Assembly (NCBI GenBank): GCA_034336665.1
Contig: CM067566.1
Coordinates: 23,838,330 to 23,902,329, forward strand
DNA length: 64,000 bases
Reading direction: 5' to 3'
Source of the DNA: Luscinia megarhynchos
Lineage: Eukaryota > Chordata > Aves > Passeriformes > Turdidae
Shown here: positions 1 to 15,185 of the stretch, in pieces
Numbering within the stretch: position 1 is the first letter of the stretch
Layout of the letters: the number at the start of each line of letters is the position of its first letter
The notes under the pieces: generated by a model
What the model was told of the DNA's origin: nothing
Seen by the model: the letters and a program-made list of their open reading frames with translations, nothing else
Databases searched by the model: none
Translations under genes and position numbers: made by a program

Positions 1-3000
1 CTTAAGAAAGAGAATGGTTTAGAGTCTTCAGCTTGCAGCACTCTTTCCAGTGGACTACATATCTGAGCATAAGACTATTCTTTAACCCCATAGAGAATTT
101 TGTTGTCACAGAGCAGAGGGTAAGAAAATTTCTTGCTCTAATTAGTGAGGACCACATAAAGCAGGGTGTTAATCCTCTTCCTCTTCCTGTTTTTTTTTTT
201 TTTCCTTTGTAATGGCTTATTTCAGAGCTATTTTCTTCTCACTTGCACTAAAAGACTAAGGATTGTGAATTTTATTTAATACTTCACTATATAATAAACA
301 TACTTGGGTTTTTTCTGTTGGGGAGTAGTTTGCTCTTTTAACCTACCAATGGGCATTAACTTTCTGAGTAAAAAATCTGGACATTTTCAGTAAGAAATAG
401 TGCATCTGGGACTTGATTTCCATTCAAACTCTTTGTTTCCATGGCATATTCTTGCTAAAGAAAACAGATAGGCTGTCCTATGTGACAACAGCAGACTGTA
501 GTAAAATATTTTATATAAATTTGGAATGGTGAGAGTTTCTGCAGGCAGCGCTGCAAAAAAAAAAAGCTTGGCCTTTTATTTAAAGCTAAAAGCTACATCA
601 GACATAGATCTTACTGACCTCCATACTTAATTCTGAGTTTTCTGACCTCAGGCATGGTCCTGTCAATCAATGTGAACCATCCTACTGATTTAGTTTCCTG
701 GTCAGTTGGATCTAGCCTATCTTCCTTTTACTAGTGAAGTGCTGTGAAATATGGAATTATGCAATCAGCTCTACACTGTGTATGGTAAAAATACCTCTTT
801 AATAGTAAGAATGTGGTGTGTCCTAAAGCCCTCCAAGCTGTTCACTCACTCTGTGATTTACTTCTCCTGTACCTGTGAACTCATAATAATGAATGAAAAG
901 GATCTGATAGGTCTTGAAATAAGACAAGTTAATTCAGCTGTAAGTTAACATGCATTGTTAGAAAACTTGCTGCTTTTGACTTTAGTGTCCTGTGAAAAAA
1001 GTTACAAGAATTTCTTGAGAATTTTGGAGTTTCATTAATGAAAATAAGGAATGAATCTCACTTGAGTTTCACAATTTTCATGAGTGAATACCTAATGGAA
1101 GACACTTCAGGTACTGTTCATAGCTATTGCCATTGTATAATTGCATTAAAATGAATTTTATTCTTTTAGCTTGAGATACATTATTTTACCACAAAAGCAT
1201 TCAACAGGAAGTGTTTATGCCCTAAATAATTCAGTAAGGAGAAAAATTAAGGTTGCTTAGCTTACTTTAAATAATTTAGAGATGATAGTAAAGGACATTG
1301 TAATCCAACAATAACTTGAAAAGTAAAAGTTATTAGAACGAAATCTTTATGTTTAATCCAATTTCTCTTTTCTTCTAGAATTAATTTGCTTAGGAATAGT
1401 GAATCAGGAAATAATTTCTTTAGAAGGAAATTACTGTGAAAAAACACTTGCAGTTTAAGCTTCTAGCTTATCAACTCCACTTTGAAAAATTAGTTTCAAA
1501 TGAGTCAAAAGATTTATGAAAACCAATAAGTTTTCCATTCAAGAAAAACCAAAATGCAATAAGACATATACTGCCATTCTCTCTTTGAGGTCTTATATTT
1601 TTGCTACTGATGGAAAAATCACCCTATTGAAAACAAAGGTTTATTTAAAAGACAGAATAATCAGAAATTTATTTCAACAAAAATAAATTTCTTTTAGTGG
1701 CCTGGAATTTTATATAAAAGAAATATGCTGCAGGGTAATGCTCTTTGGCAGCTGACAGAGTTGTATTTTGATCTGGACAAAAAGCCTGTTGTGACAAGAT
1801 AAAACAAGCAATAGTTATATGACCAATCAGAGGAGTTGACTACAAGTTGCTATTTTCATTATTGATTGTGGTCTGTTCAAAGTAGGCAAATAATGATCAA
1901 TAAAAATTAATCAAACATCACCACATAAATGTGAGCATTCATCAGCTTACCACTTAGAAGTGGCTATTTTGCTTTATGAATATTTAATCCAGTGAGTGCG
2001 TTCTTGTCTGTCAGATATGGGCAAAATTCACTCTGATTTCAAGTCAGGTAAATTATAAATGAGTGAGGATGACAAATATACAAAACATTATCTAAATGTT
2101 AATCCTCTCTGAGCTAACTCCCATTACCACCATTATACTATTTATTTGGGGCTCTGCCCCTGATTTGAGCCAACATGTGAGCTTTGAAGAACATCCAGAC
2201 AATCTTTCCCCCAAATTTCATTTGCAAAATAATTTTCCCCATCATACATGTGGGAATAGGGCACAGTAGGACAGGGATGTTGTACTCCAGCAGAAATCCT
2301 CCAGACCTGTGGGATGATGCAGCTAATCCTTGTGCATCAATAGAGCTGCACAGGCAATGAATGGTTATACTGCCTCAGGGATCTAACCAGACAGAGAGAA
2401 CATCAGATCAATACTGCAGCCTGCAAAATTAAAGGACTCAGTAAAAACTTTTATTTTAAGTACAAGTACAAAGATAATAAACAGTCATCATCATTACTCT
2501 TATATTTGAGATATTGCAATCATTGCTGTTAACATTATAAGAAAATCATGCTGCCTCTCATTACAGCTTGATGGTAATAGCTGATGCTAAGTTTTCCTTT
2601 CCAGCATAATCACAGAGTAAATTTTACTAGAACATTATAAACATCAGAACCATACTTTTAAACATAAGTAGTATATTATTATCATTATTATTCCCTCCAT
2701 CATTTAGGCCCTCTCTCAGAAAAAGTCAGAATAACCAAAGCAAGATTAGCAGACAAACCTATCAGAAAGTTTAGTCTGCAATCCTCTTCCTCAGTGTTTT
2801 AGAGAGATGCATTAATGGGTTTTCTGGGGAATGCAGGGTTTGCTATTTGATGTTGTACTCTTGTGATATCCCCAACAGTGCACACAGTGCTCTGAGACAG
2901 GCAGTGCTGTGCTGCCTTTTTCCACATCACATGTTCATTTACCAGTTTGGAACATAATAATCCTTAAATTTTCCAGTCTTTTCTTGTGTTCTGAACTGAA

Positions 3001-6000
3001 TGTACACATCCTGTATCAAAGAAAATTAACAATTAAACCATCTCCTTTCTTTATAATCACCAAATCTCATCTTCTAAGACATACTTCATGAGCAATATGG
3101 TTTGAAAACCCTGGAATATTTTTTTGAAAACCTGGAATATTTTTCTGCCTATATTCTCCACTCCTTTATCAGGTCTGTGATGGCAATAAGTCTTTACTAT
3201 TGCAGCTTATACTTCTTGCAAAGCATCTAATGTTCAATAATGCCAAATTTGTCATGCCACACTTTATCCTTACCTTCAGACAACTTGGTACATCTGCTTG
3301 CTGTATGACTTATTGCCTCAGGGCCTACTCAAAAATCCTGTTGTCTTCTCTTGGACATTTCCTATCTTCTGTCTTTGCTGTACTATGAATTATTTTCCAC
3401 AAGATCTTGCTTGGTTTTAGAATTTGATCCCAGATCACTTGCTGCATCCCCTCTCCTTCAAACTGTTTATCTCTCCTGCTTAATAGAGGTAGTTTTCCCA
3501 CCCTTCTCTCCTAAATCCTCAGCTGGTGTCACCTTTGTCCTTCAGATCTCCTGGCAGCCACCCCAAGGGCACTATTAACCTGCTGAAACCAACTGTCTTC
3601 ATCCAACACACCTACAGAGAAACAGCACAAAGCCAAAGCAGGCAGCATCTTTTCAGCTTAACTTCAGAGTGAGCTTTGTTTTTTTCGCATTGTACTAAAT
3701 TCCCGAAGCATTTTTTTCTTAACACAACATTTCATATTGATAATGACAGTAATAATTACAAACTGATAAAGGACTAGCTGGCTGTGAATCTGAAAGTATT
3801 TCATAAGCAGAGAAGATCAGCACAACAATTCTGAATGGTAAATCAGATTTCACTTCCCTGTTTTAACATCCCAGCTTGCCTCAGAGGCATAGAATCTAAA
3901 TCTCCAGACAAAAACAATTTTTATTGACGCCCAGATTCATGTAGATGCTATCAGGCAGAAATTGGAACACACCAAGTCTTCTACCCCTAAAAAAAGTTTC
4001 TTTGAAGTATTTATCTTTCTTCAGTATGAAGTTTCCCCAAAAGCTTTATACCTGTAAAGCTAAGTCTCTAACTTTCCTTCTTTCCTTCCTCCATTGATGT
4101 TATTAGATACCTACAAATCATTAAATGTTAACCATAGATATAACATCTGCTTTAACTCTTGAAATCTAATTGTGTATAAAATTCAAATGTGTTGCAAAGT
4201 GCATAAAAAATTTACCTTTTTGTCACAAATTTATTCCTAACACGAAGTAGCAGGTTCTCCATGTCATCTTTGGTTATTAGGGATAGATGTCAACAGTGAA
4301 ATGCTAGTAGGAAGTCTGGTAAATTTTTATATTTATCAGTTTTTGATTATATGACATGAAATAACTATTAATATCTTCAGCAGCCATTATATCCTGAGTG
4401 TTTTTCTGAGACAGGACAAAATGATCAGACTTACCCAGATTTGCATTTTAAAAAAATAGACTGTCACAATTTTTTGGAATTTTTTTTCAATTTTGAGCAC
4501 TGCACTTGTGATAGATTTTCTTCTCCTGTAAGTTGCAAATGAAGCTGACTGCCAATATTTCGTCATTCCACACAGAACTGTGAGAATTTTCAGTGCTTTT
4601 TGTGTTGACCAAATACTAGAAAATGCATCTTATCCATGAAGGACAGCTACTTGATTGCAAGACAAAGAACTGAATGATGACACATGCATTAACTGGAAAG
4701 AAAAATATCTACCACACTTCAGGGATGAAATGGTTTATGTGTTTTGCTATTAAATGAAATAAACCAAATGAAGATTTATTACCTAACTACATTTTAGCTT
4801 CCTACTCCAATGCAATTTTGTTCTAGAACTTGTTATACGTGCAATCTGCTCATAATGTTTGCTTTCATTTGAAGGAAGATTATGAAAAACTGTAAGCATT
4901 ATATTTACCACAAGTGACATCAGCTATGGCCTAAGCCCTCACATAGTTAAAACCAAAACTCAGAAAAGTAAAGCCTCATTTTAATTCCTTTGTTTCTGAA
5001 GAAAATAACTTGAACCTTTGTGTCATTGTACTCAACAATTTGTTTTGATGCTCTTAAAATGCAACATCCCATTCTCACTTTTATTGCAAAATTCTCAGAA
5101 GTGGGCCCAGAGTGGAAGAACCTTTTTCTGGCACAATTAATTGCTTATGAGTTGCTCTAGACTCTACTGGAGCAGACTAATTCACATTCTCCATTAGCTC
5201 TTTTAGTCCTGTGTGAGACTGCAGCACTTCAGCAGAGGTTTTGGATGCTGTATCATGCCCTGCTTGCAGCCATGCCTTCTGCAGCCCACTGTGAGTGAGT
5301 TTTGGATGCTGGAGCCATACTGGCACCTCTCCTAACATGGCTCTGTGAATTGGCCAAAATCTGTGCCATAACTAGGAACACATGATAGATCTTAGGTAAG
5401 GTTTCTGTGTTTCACAAAATAAACTAAATTACCTGTCATGCTACCCAGCCCAAACATGATCTCCCTGATTTTTTGCTCCAGTTTTGAAGTACCTTCTTTT
5501 AGCATTTTACTATTTAAGCTTAGATATTCTACTAGTAAGTGTGTATAGACCTTAAAGATAAAAGGTCATAAAAGAACTTCAAATAAGAAACAAACACTTC
5601 CATTCACACCTGAAAATAAGAACAAAAGAAAATACAATCTGAAGTATTCTGTTTAGAATGAAAGCTTGCATATCTTCAGTTCCACTTCATTTCAGAAAGA
5701 AATGTGTAGAGGAATATTTTTATCTATACAAAAGATATATTTAATCAACAGCAGTGTTTATACTTATTAAGTACAAGATGTCTAGTAATTACTTTATATG
5801 CTGCAAGAACAGTCAGAGTGATTTATCCTGGACCATATACATTCATGGACACTGTAGGACAATCCTTCTCACAAAGTCCCATGTTCAGCCATGTAACTAT
5901 AATGCTCTCCAACAATATTCCACCCAGAAATGTTTAAATGCCAATTTTTACAGATGAAAGAGATTATACCAGCTCAGCTCTTAAATTAGTGAAATTTAGC

Positions 6001-9000
6001 CTGTTAAGTAAAATTAAAAAAAAAAAATGCTTTCCTAGAACAAACATAAGCTGTGTATTCAATTATTTTTTATCATATACCTTAAAAATAACCACAAACA
6101 AAAGTCCCCCTACAAATGCATAAATTCACATCAGTCATTTAAGAGTAATAAAAATCATGCAATTTCAAACATATTCCATATATTTATCTGGTGGTTTTCC
6201 AGCTTTTCAGTCACTTCAAAAGGACAGGCTCTTCCCAACCTTTCCTTCCTCTTGCCCATATGTATTTCATCTCAGTGACAAACAGAATGCTTTGTCTTTC
6301 ACTATATTCCCAGTGGCACAACCTAACAGTGTCTTACACAGACCTCACATCTTCCTCTCTAAAGCTCTGGTAGGCTCCTTACTACATTTTACTGTGTCTG
6401 CTAACTTCTTAGGTTTTCTTCCTATCATGGATATTCTTCAGTAATTTTCTTTCTTTTAAGCCAAAGGACCTTGAGTTTTTCACAGGGACCTGGGTTTGCC
6501 CTTTTTGAGAAAAAAATGCAAAGAAGTGATAACCTTTCTGGTCTGGGCTAGGGCAGGATAACTTCAGACTCATTACTCCTTGGATAGGCAATTATATGAA
6601 ATTATGATGTCTTGCTAATTGGTTGTTTGCTGGACTATTTTTTCTTCTGGAAGGCAGCTGTGAGACAATCCAAGTTCATCTCGTTACTCTGAATAGTGTC
6701 CCTCTGAAGTACATGGTGAAAGTTGGCTTTGGCATTGGCTTCTTGGCCAGTTTCCTTTAAGTAACATTGATTTCTAATTTCTATGGTGTCAGTAATCCGC
6801 CTAATATAATTAAATAACCAAAACTTTTGTGTCCTGTATCAAAATTATATTATGTAACAGTTATATTCCTAATAATTTGAGTAGTGAAAAAGTTGCTTAG
6901 GTGCAAAGCATTGCTGGCATCACAGTCTCCTTGTGTAAATGAGGACAGGTTTTTTCTTTCCATTAGAAAGAATTAATTATTTTAACAAGAGGGAAAATTA
7001 ACCTGGATAAATTTATCACAACCTTATAACACATGGAAATTGCTGCCTCAGTCCAGTATCAGTGATCATGATAAATGCTCATTCAAACTAAGAGCATTCT
7101 CCAAATTGGCATTTAAGTAGCTTTGATGTGCAACTGCACTAAAAAATGTGTCACATCTCTGGTGACACAATGGTCTCATGTTGCCTATATTCAAAACAAT
7201 GAAGTTGAGTTGCATTATAATATTAACTGCAAATGTTCCTGCTGTGAAATTGTAATGTTACTGTTTGGTTAGTTTGTTCTTTCTGTCCTGTGATACTGGA
7301 ACAAATCACCATCCAGTACAAAGATATTCATAATAGCTACACCAGAAACCATGTCCCTTCTCCTCAATATAACTTTATGAATATTTTTTTATTTCTGGAG
7401 AGGAAAAGGACTGAGTAGAGTAGCCCTAAACTAGAAGAAGCCTGTTAGGCAACCTAGAATAGACAGAGACTGTGAGATATGTAAGGAGGAAAAAATATGA
7501 TACATCTTTAAGTTATGCCATGCAGCCTTTTATTGAGTTTCTAGCAAGCTTAGAATTTTTAGCACTGTACCTTCTGCTGCAAACTCTGTACTACTGTAGG
7601 AGATTTACAGCAATTGAACTTGGAAATGCAGTTTTAGAATAGATTTTTGGTGGCACTGAGTTCTTTAACAAGAGAAAGGATTTGAGACTGTGCACAGTAA
7701 TAGCTATAGATAAAACAGATTGGGCAGAAATGTTGCTGAGATGCCTTCAAAGTTATTTGATCTGGAGGTAGTCATTTGTTGGTCTATTTTTACTTCATGG
7801 GCGAAAGGTCATTGAATCCTGAAAAATATTGCTGGAAAGGGACAGCCTGCACACAGTAATCATGCAAAGATCACATGTCTCCTGGGTTGAATGCAATAGA
7901 AACTCTGGCACAGCACAAGTGATGTTGAAAGACTTCTAAAGCAATCCTAAAGTAATTGGCATTACAACCAAAGGTTGAAGTGTTATTTAATATTTAATTC
8001 TAGGGAAAGTAGAGATATCTTTGAGGAAGAATGATTAGCCAAAAGTTCTCACTGCATGTCTCTAATCATGCTAAATGATGTAACTAAATCAATAATGTAA
8101 AGTAAGATGGAGATTGCTGCAAATGAGAAGCATGATGAGCAGGACTGAACAGGCAATGAAACCATTCCTGCTTTATAATGATGATGATGATTTCCTTTGG
8201 ATTTTAAGTTTCTGATGAAAAGTAGATACTTGTTCCACCTCTCTTAATCTAGGGGGTTGCTCTCTAATTTCAGATGCTCTAATCTCATAATTTAAGTGCA
8301 TATGATATATCACAAGAGATCACAACTTGAGCTGGCTGAATTTTAATCCCCTTTGAGAGGGTTCCTAGTGCCATAGCTAAGATTCCAAAGCTATGCAAAT
8401 AATCATAGCATTGCTTGTCCCTAAATATTTATATGTATTTTCTTGGAAGAAAATACTTTCTGCTGAAATCTTCACACCTCTTCCATGGCCATAGCACCTG
8501 AATTTACAGCAGGCCGTGGGCTCTTACATTACCCAGTATATCAATCTGAAATGTGACACAGAGGAACTATGTAGCCTCTGCAATGTGACACACATTGGGG
8601 CCATTATGTCAACAAATCAGGATGTCTGTGGAAGGCAAATAAAATATTGACTGTCAAAAAAATCCAAAACTAATGCTGGTCTCAGTTTTCAAGGTACCTT
8701 GTCAGCTTTGGCAGACATTTTTTACTGACCTAGAAATCAAAAATAATGTTTCATAGTTTATTGGGGATTTGGCTGGTTTTCCATCTTCAGAGATAACATA
8801 GTAAGAATCAGGGAATGAAAATAAATAACTTTTAAATTAATAATTTGTTTATTGCTAAGTCCTTGGAAAATAGTAAAGTAAGTAGATATTAAGTAGATAT
8901 TACAAGCAAAATCTGCTTTTTCTCATCTTGAACTAAAAAAGAATAACAATCAGACAATGGTTTTACTAATAGGGCAATACAAGAGATTGATTTTTCACAG

Positions 9001-12000
9001 TAAAAAGGAGACCATATCCTAATTCCAAAAGATGAGATTTCATTTTAGAACTAAAATGATTATTTGGAATGGATCACATAAGTTTAGAGGCTTGAAGAAA
9101 GTGAAAAATAATACCCCCTCACCACCCCCCATCAAATAAATTCTAAAAGTTCAAAGCTGAGGCTGCCCTTCCCTTCTCCTTTAGTCTTTTGGCAAATCCA
9201 GGCCTATTGACAGAGCTGTTGAGTGCCTTTAGCTTGAGCACCTCTTGACAGATTTCTTGATTTTCAGAGAGGTCCAACGTGAAGATGTAAGAGATCTGAA
9301 GTGCTCCCCTTTGCTTTGTCATCACTGTCCTAAATTCTTAAGGTGGACAAAAGGTAGGAAAGAACCTGTCTTTGGCAGGATGGAGATTAATGCCTCTTTT
9401 AAATCTGCATCACTTCTTATGAGTGTTTTGTGTTTAATTTTCCTCACTTGGAAAACACAAATTTGTGTGTAGGTGGAGATACAGACAAAAACTGCTTTGT
9501 ATGGTTTGTGCTAGGAACTTTCACATCATGACAGCTGTTTCTGGAAGTATGAAATACAGGGCTTGTAGTGCTGGCAGTGAACTGCAGGGACTAGAAGAAA
9601 TATTGCCAACAATATACAAGAAAACAATGATACCACAACTTTGATGGAAACAGCACCTGGAGGACAGCAGAGGAAAATGTTCTTCCTAATATTGCTGTAA
9701 ATGAGAACCCAGCAGAGTAGGTAGATGTCCACATGAGAAATGTTGTATACTATTAGTGAACTTCTTTCCTGAAAGCATTTTATTGTCAGGAGTTTTACAG
9801 ATACCAGAAGCAATTCAAAATGGTTAGAAAGCTCCTTAATTACTATATTGTTCACATGTTGGGCAAAATTTGTGGTCACACTGAGACAGCTAGTGCTACC
9901 ATGGCCATGTTCTTACACAGTGTTACAGTACACTTTTGTCATATTTTTGTCTTTTCTGACAATAAAAAATGCACAAGAGCAAAAACTCTGCAAGAAATGG
10001 TTTTCTGGTTTTTCAAGTGTTTTCTGCAGTCCCAGTTGTTTCTGTCCCAGGCAATTCAGCTCTGTAAGCTTATCTTCAAGCTCTCTTTTATTGTGATGGC
10101 AAAATTGTCATTGCTTTTCCCAAAGCTGCTCTTGCTTCTTGAGGGCTAAATCTGTGTACCATGATGTAAGAGGGAAAGATCTGTTTACTTGCCTGCTGCT
10201 TTCTCTGCTGGCAGCACAATTCCCTGCTTCCCTATTCTGCTACTCAGAAAGCTTGTGTCACTTTGATGAAAAATGAATCACAAAGAAAAAAGGCACAGTA
10301 ATATACGAGAAACAATTTCTGTTGAAAAAGAAAGAGAATCTGCTGCTCCCAAAAATCTTCAGGACACCATAAGGTTAAAAGTGGAGGACAGAGTGTCCAG
10401 CTCTGGAACAGTGGTTTTATGTTGCCTCAAGAGTAATTAGCTGCCTGTGGAAAAGGGCTGCTCCTTTTCACAGGAAATATATTACTCTGACACAATCCAA
10501 ACAGCATTACCACTGGGCAAGGAGAAGTCTGGTGAGCATCACCAGTAGCTGAGGACCTTCATTCACAAGCAGTTACACAGAAAGAGAGGGACCATTGGCT
10601 GAGATTAAAGGGAATTAATAATGAACAAACTCAAAAGGGAACTACTTCTTTTGCTCTAATGTCTTTAAGCCATAGCTTAAAAGAGTCTGCTTCAAAGAAA
10701 TAGTCTTCTTCAGAGTCAACCTTTTCCAACCCAGAGAAAAAAGCAACTAAATGTTGTTGTGGTATTTTCTCTTCTGACCCATGAAAATACTACTGCATTT
10801 AGGATAGCAAAAATGCACTAAAATAAATTTTAAATGCTCATGATTATTTGGATGATGCAAACAGTTTTGGAAATGCAAAAGTGAATCTATAATGTTTGGA
10901 CAACTGTAAATATATGCATAATTTTTTTTCCAAAATTAAACCATGTCTCAAGATATCTTAAGTAGGACATGGGTATGTTAGTTATAGACAAATACAGAAA
11001 TATATATATATAATAGATATACTATTGGTATAGCATCTATAAATACAGATATAAACAAAAATATTTACACTATGAGCAACCATATGGAGCTCTTTAAATC
11101 TTCTCTTTAATACTTTGATATGCATCATCATTCTCATATTTAGAGTGCATGCTCTTTAGGGCACTGAATCATCCCTTACAATTTATGTTAAATATATTTA
11201 TTGGAGAAAGTGCAATAAATAACTAGAATATTTTAAAATAACAATTTATTTATATGAGCTTATAATTTTTTCTGAGGTGTTACAGCACCTCTAAGAGTTC
11301 AATAAACAAGACTGATCATGACATGGTAAGACAGAGATTATTTTGCCTCCAGAATAGGTTCTGAAACAGAACCACACTAAAACACTATCCATACAGAGCA
11401 TTTCCACACTAAAACACTATCCATACAGAGCATTTCTGTATTCTGGGAAAATGTGGTAGATTATAAAGAATGTGATGAATTCATGTAGGAAGTTATCAAG
11501 GTAGAACTGTCTCTCTATAAAAACAATAATTATTGTAAACAGAGAAAGCATGAAAATATATTGATCACTGATGATGTTATGAGCTACAGATTAAAAAGTA
11601 AAATAAAATGGGCTTTGTATGGAATAATATATTTATGATAATTTTTATTCCCCCCATAAAAACAAATCCTGTTATTGCAGTTTTCATTTGGCAATGAAGC
11701 TAAATTCATATCAGATAAATGTTTTAATAGTAATTACTCAGCTTGGGGCATACAAAGAATTTAGTCTTTCCTATATGGAGGAAAAGAAACTGTTTCTGTT
11801 CCTAATTTCAAACCAGTGTTGTTACTCATGCTCTTTTTTTTCCCCCCTTCTTCCATCACCAAACTCTGCTCTGACCAGGCACAGCCCTTCAAAGACAAAA
11901 AGTGCTGTGTGGCATACAGGGCTCCTGTAGTTCCCACTGAAATATCACTGAGTAAGGGTGTAAAACCTGCTGATCCTTAGGGATGACATGGAGGACATTT

Positions 12001-14736
12001 GCCTCTAACAGCTGCATCCCTTGCCAGACTATAATTCACTTGCATTTTTGTTAACAACTTCATCAATGTAAGACTGTGACCTTATTGAATATTACCACAC
12101 TCTAAGACTTTCTGCACTGTGTGATGATCTTCATTGATTGATACATGGGAGCAGAAAGACAACAGAGCCATTATACTGATTGTTTTGCTGTCTGCTAGGA
12201 AATAAAATGACCAGAAGCACCTTTGCAAATGATTTTTACATGCCTTTCCAAAGATAGGGAGTCAAAGCACGAGTGACCTTAACCAGCAGAAATCCACAAA
12301 AAAGCACAGAAAGGCACCTGAAGTGAAAAATGGTGTTTAGGTGGGGATTGGTCAGCCAGTCCAGCCCTTGTTTTTGTGAATAGGAGGGTGCATGTGCCAG
12401 GGTCTGATTTTAAAATCAAGGCCATGCTGGCACTGAGCACTGGGAAAGCAATTCCTTGTCTAGCATTTTCGTGGGGACACTGACAGCAATATGACAACCA
12501 TAACCCAACACAAGAAGAACCAGGTGGCTTGTCTGTGTACAGTAAATTATCTGGATCACATAGTAAAGCACAAGGGGAGACTGAAGCTTTGGTGTTGCAC
12601 TGGAGGCAGTGTCATTCCCAGGAAGGAAACAGGACTGATATTGCTGTGCAGTTGTGCAAGAGGGGTGGAAATGAAAACTGCCTTGCCCCAGCACAAAAAG
12701 GTCAGCACACAGTGACTGAGTCAGTGTGTGGTCACATTGGGACCAGCTGGTTATGAGGGAATTTAATTTGCTTTGGCAAAATTTGGGAAAAAACAGATGT
12801 TTCAGAGCTGGCTGTGTTCCTGCAGCATGATTGTCACAGTGTAATTTCCCACTGGTGTGTTTCACATCCTCGGAAGCCCAATTAGCCAATGAAGCTTTGC
12901 TTGCAGCAGGCAGAACTAAGGATGCATTGGTTTTCCCCCAGCAGCTACTTTCTTGTTTTATGCATGCAAGGAATAATAAAAAGTCTCCTTTTTCAGTTAA
13001 CTGAGCCATAGCACCAGCACTTCATACTAGCAAACCTTTAAAAAGAGGCTGTTCTGTATATTCACAATGTCTTGTATCTCCAGAGTACTCTAATGTTTTT
13101 CTTTCAAAATTACACACTCAGGATTCTTTGTCCCTTTTTCTGGGAAGCACACAACTTTATACCTGACTCAATCTCCCTTTCTCCAAGCCATTTCCAAAAT
13201 AGATGTTTTCTTTAGCTGTACAGCTTTATGACCACTATTTTCAGGGCCTTAATCCTCTCATCCAGATGAGTCCACTTACTTTTCTTCCCTGGGCTCTCCT
13301 GTTCCCCTTATCTCAACCAAATATACTGCAGCCCAGTCCACACAGAGAACATTTTTTTTAGTTCTTCACAGAGTTCAGGGAAGATACCAGAGTTGCTCTG
13401 CCCTTTGCAAGCTGGTCTGGATATTCTGCCTCTTTCACGTGAGTGGAAATGGGTTGAACACTGCACCAATTAAAGAACAAATGTGCCAATAGAAGGTTTG
13501 TATTCTTCCTTTTATTGTCAGAGAAACAATCTTCTAGGTTTCTCATTCCTTTCTCCCAGCCATGAACTTGCATTTTTTGCTAGTGGTGCTCTGAAGGAAG
13601 TTGACTGTTTTTATTGGTATCAATTACCTTATATTGAGTTCAACCACCAGCACTTCTTGTCTGTGTGAGCTTGTGCATTGCCAAAGATGCTGTGAATATA
13701 CTTCTCATGAAACTCACTGGAGTATTTTAGAGAACGTTGTCCATTAACACAGAATCCATGCAGGAAGGGAATTTTATTACCTTTATTCCATGGTAACAGG
13801 ATGTGAAGATCAGCATTTAAAGACTGATTATATACCCACAATCAGTCAAGAGTATCTAGTGCCACGCCAGATGACTTGAAAATGCAAATGAATATGAAAT
13901 GAATTCTTCATCTTCAGAATCCAGAGGTCTTGAGGGAGAATGTTCTTGGTCTTTGCAGCAATCCTAGAGCAGGAATCCACTGTGAATCAAAAGAAGCACA
14001 CACACAAGAAGTGCACATGTAATAATGACTGTTATAAGGGAGAGTTCCTAACTCTTCACAGAATTCATGTAACTAGTTATGAAGATATTTTTTTTATGAT
14101 CTTTCTCCATCTGTTGAGGTTCAAGGCTTATTAAAAGTCCAAACTGAAAGTTTGTGATATAATAACTTACAAAACTTGTCCTGTTATGATATACAGGGAG
14201 AGTTAGAGAATCACAAATGAGAAGGGAGGCTTCACCCTAACACAAAATGTTACATTGGTGCTAATGTGAACTGTTATCATCACTGGGTGTTCTTGGACTT
14301 CCCCAAAGAAGGATGAGTCTAGCCAAATACATCCTTCCATGTAGGTTAATAGTTTCAGGATAGAAAAGTTATGTTTGCAAGACAGAAAGAACTCTGCCTT
14401 AGAGACATTGCACAGGTCTTGTCCTATAGTGTATAGATCTCCAGGATTTATAGATATTACAGAATCTTGAATAATTTTTCTTTCACCTACTTGACACCAA
14501 ACAGGTTGCATTTAACAAATTTATATCTCCAGGAAAGATAGTTAATCTTCATACAAAGACATGAAACAATTAAAAATTCACCATTTCCCTTAAGATTCCC
14601 TATAATAATTAATCATCTGCATTGCTGGAAAAGGACCATGCCAGAAGTGTCTGGCATTACTTTCTCTCCATATGTTCTTATTATGACCCTACCATATTAA
14701 ATATCTTCTTAATACATAATTTATTACCGTGAAGGC
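1..14736. other. AT-rich unique non-coding sequence, no gene seen
   Basis: I see no coding exon, RNA gene or recognisable transposon here. The sequence is AT-rich and nearly CpG-free. Open frames at 9526-9879 (minus, 117 codons) and 12416-13009 (minus, 197 codons) have no recognisable domain, signal peptide or splice context and are treated as chance. Small local repeats occur: a 23-bp imperfect duplication at 3101-3145, a (GAT)n run near 8177, a short TA run near 11001, and a perfect 32-bp tandem duplication at 11372-11435. The stretch is best read as intergenic or intronic; which of the two cannot be told from sequence alone. Confidence 0.6.
11372..11435. repeat. Perfect 32-bp tandem duplication (2 copies)
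   Basis: The unit beginning ccacactaaaacactatcc at 11372-11403 is repeated exactly at 11404-11435 with no spacer. Identity of the two units is complete by eye, which suggests a recent slippage or end-joining duplication. No coding or regulatory role is apparent. Confidence 0.93.
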
Positions 14737-14880
14737 ACTTGCAAGCTGTAATCAAGCCACTTCTCAAGCCCCTCTTCTTAGGCTGAACAGATTGGGCTCT
14801 CAAACTCTCCCTGCAAGGCAATTTCTCCAGCCTTTAAATCATTTATGTTTCTTTTATCTAGAGATTTCCTAGCTACCTTT
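14737..14880 (-). mobile_element. CR1 LINE fragment, old and degraded, antisense
   Basis: The stretch 'cttaggctgaacag' preceded by 'agccacttctcaagcccc' and followed by a 'ctccagcctttaaatca' segment matches the order of landmarks in the antisense CR1 3' region (Lys/Arg-rich LEKRRL coding end, then 3' UTR). Compare the much cleaner copy at 59295-59697, where 'ggctgaacagccccagctc' occurs in the same context. Divergence is high, so boundaries are approximate. No open frame survives. Confidence 0.5.
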
Positions 14881-15182
14881 TTACTATGCAGACATTTAAA
14901 CTATACAGTTTCGTAATATTAATGTCAGTCTTGGCAGAGCTAAAAATAAATTCATCTCTCATACACCTACTGCTAATTTGAGTATCAAATGACTGCCAGC
15001 TCTTTTTAATGCTGCATCACATGAGTGCTTATGTGGAGTTGTTTTTTTTGTTAGGGGTGTGTACCAGGTCCTTAATTCCTTTGAAGCCTGCTCTTGGTTT
15101 CTAATACTAAAACCTTGCTCAGATGTTTATTTTCATATTTATTAAAATACTAATTTAGTTCACTCACCCTGCTAATCTATTC

Positions 15183-15185
<3 letters not shown>

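Noticed and set aside
9526..9879. 117-codon minus-strand frame with hydrophobic stretches
   Set aside because: Hydrophobic runs follow from T/A-rich composition; no signal peptide plus domain arrangement and no flanking exon signals.
12416..13009. 197-codon minus-strand open frame
   Set aside because: No recognisable domain, no splice or promoter context, and open frames on the opposite strand as well; likely chance in a GC-richer patch.
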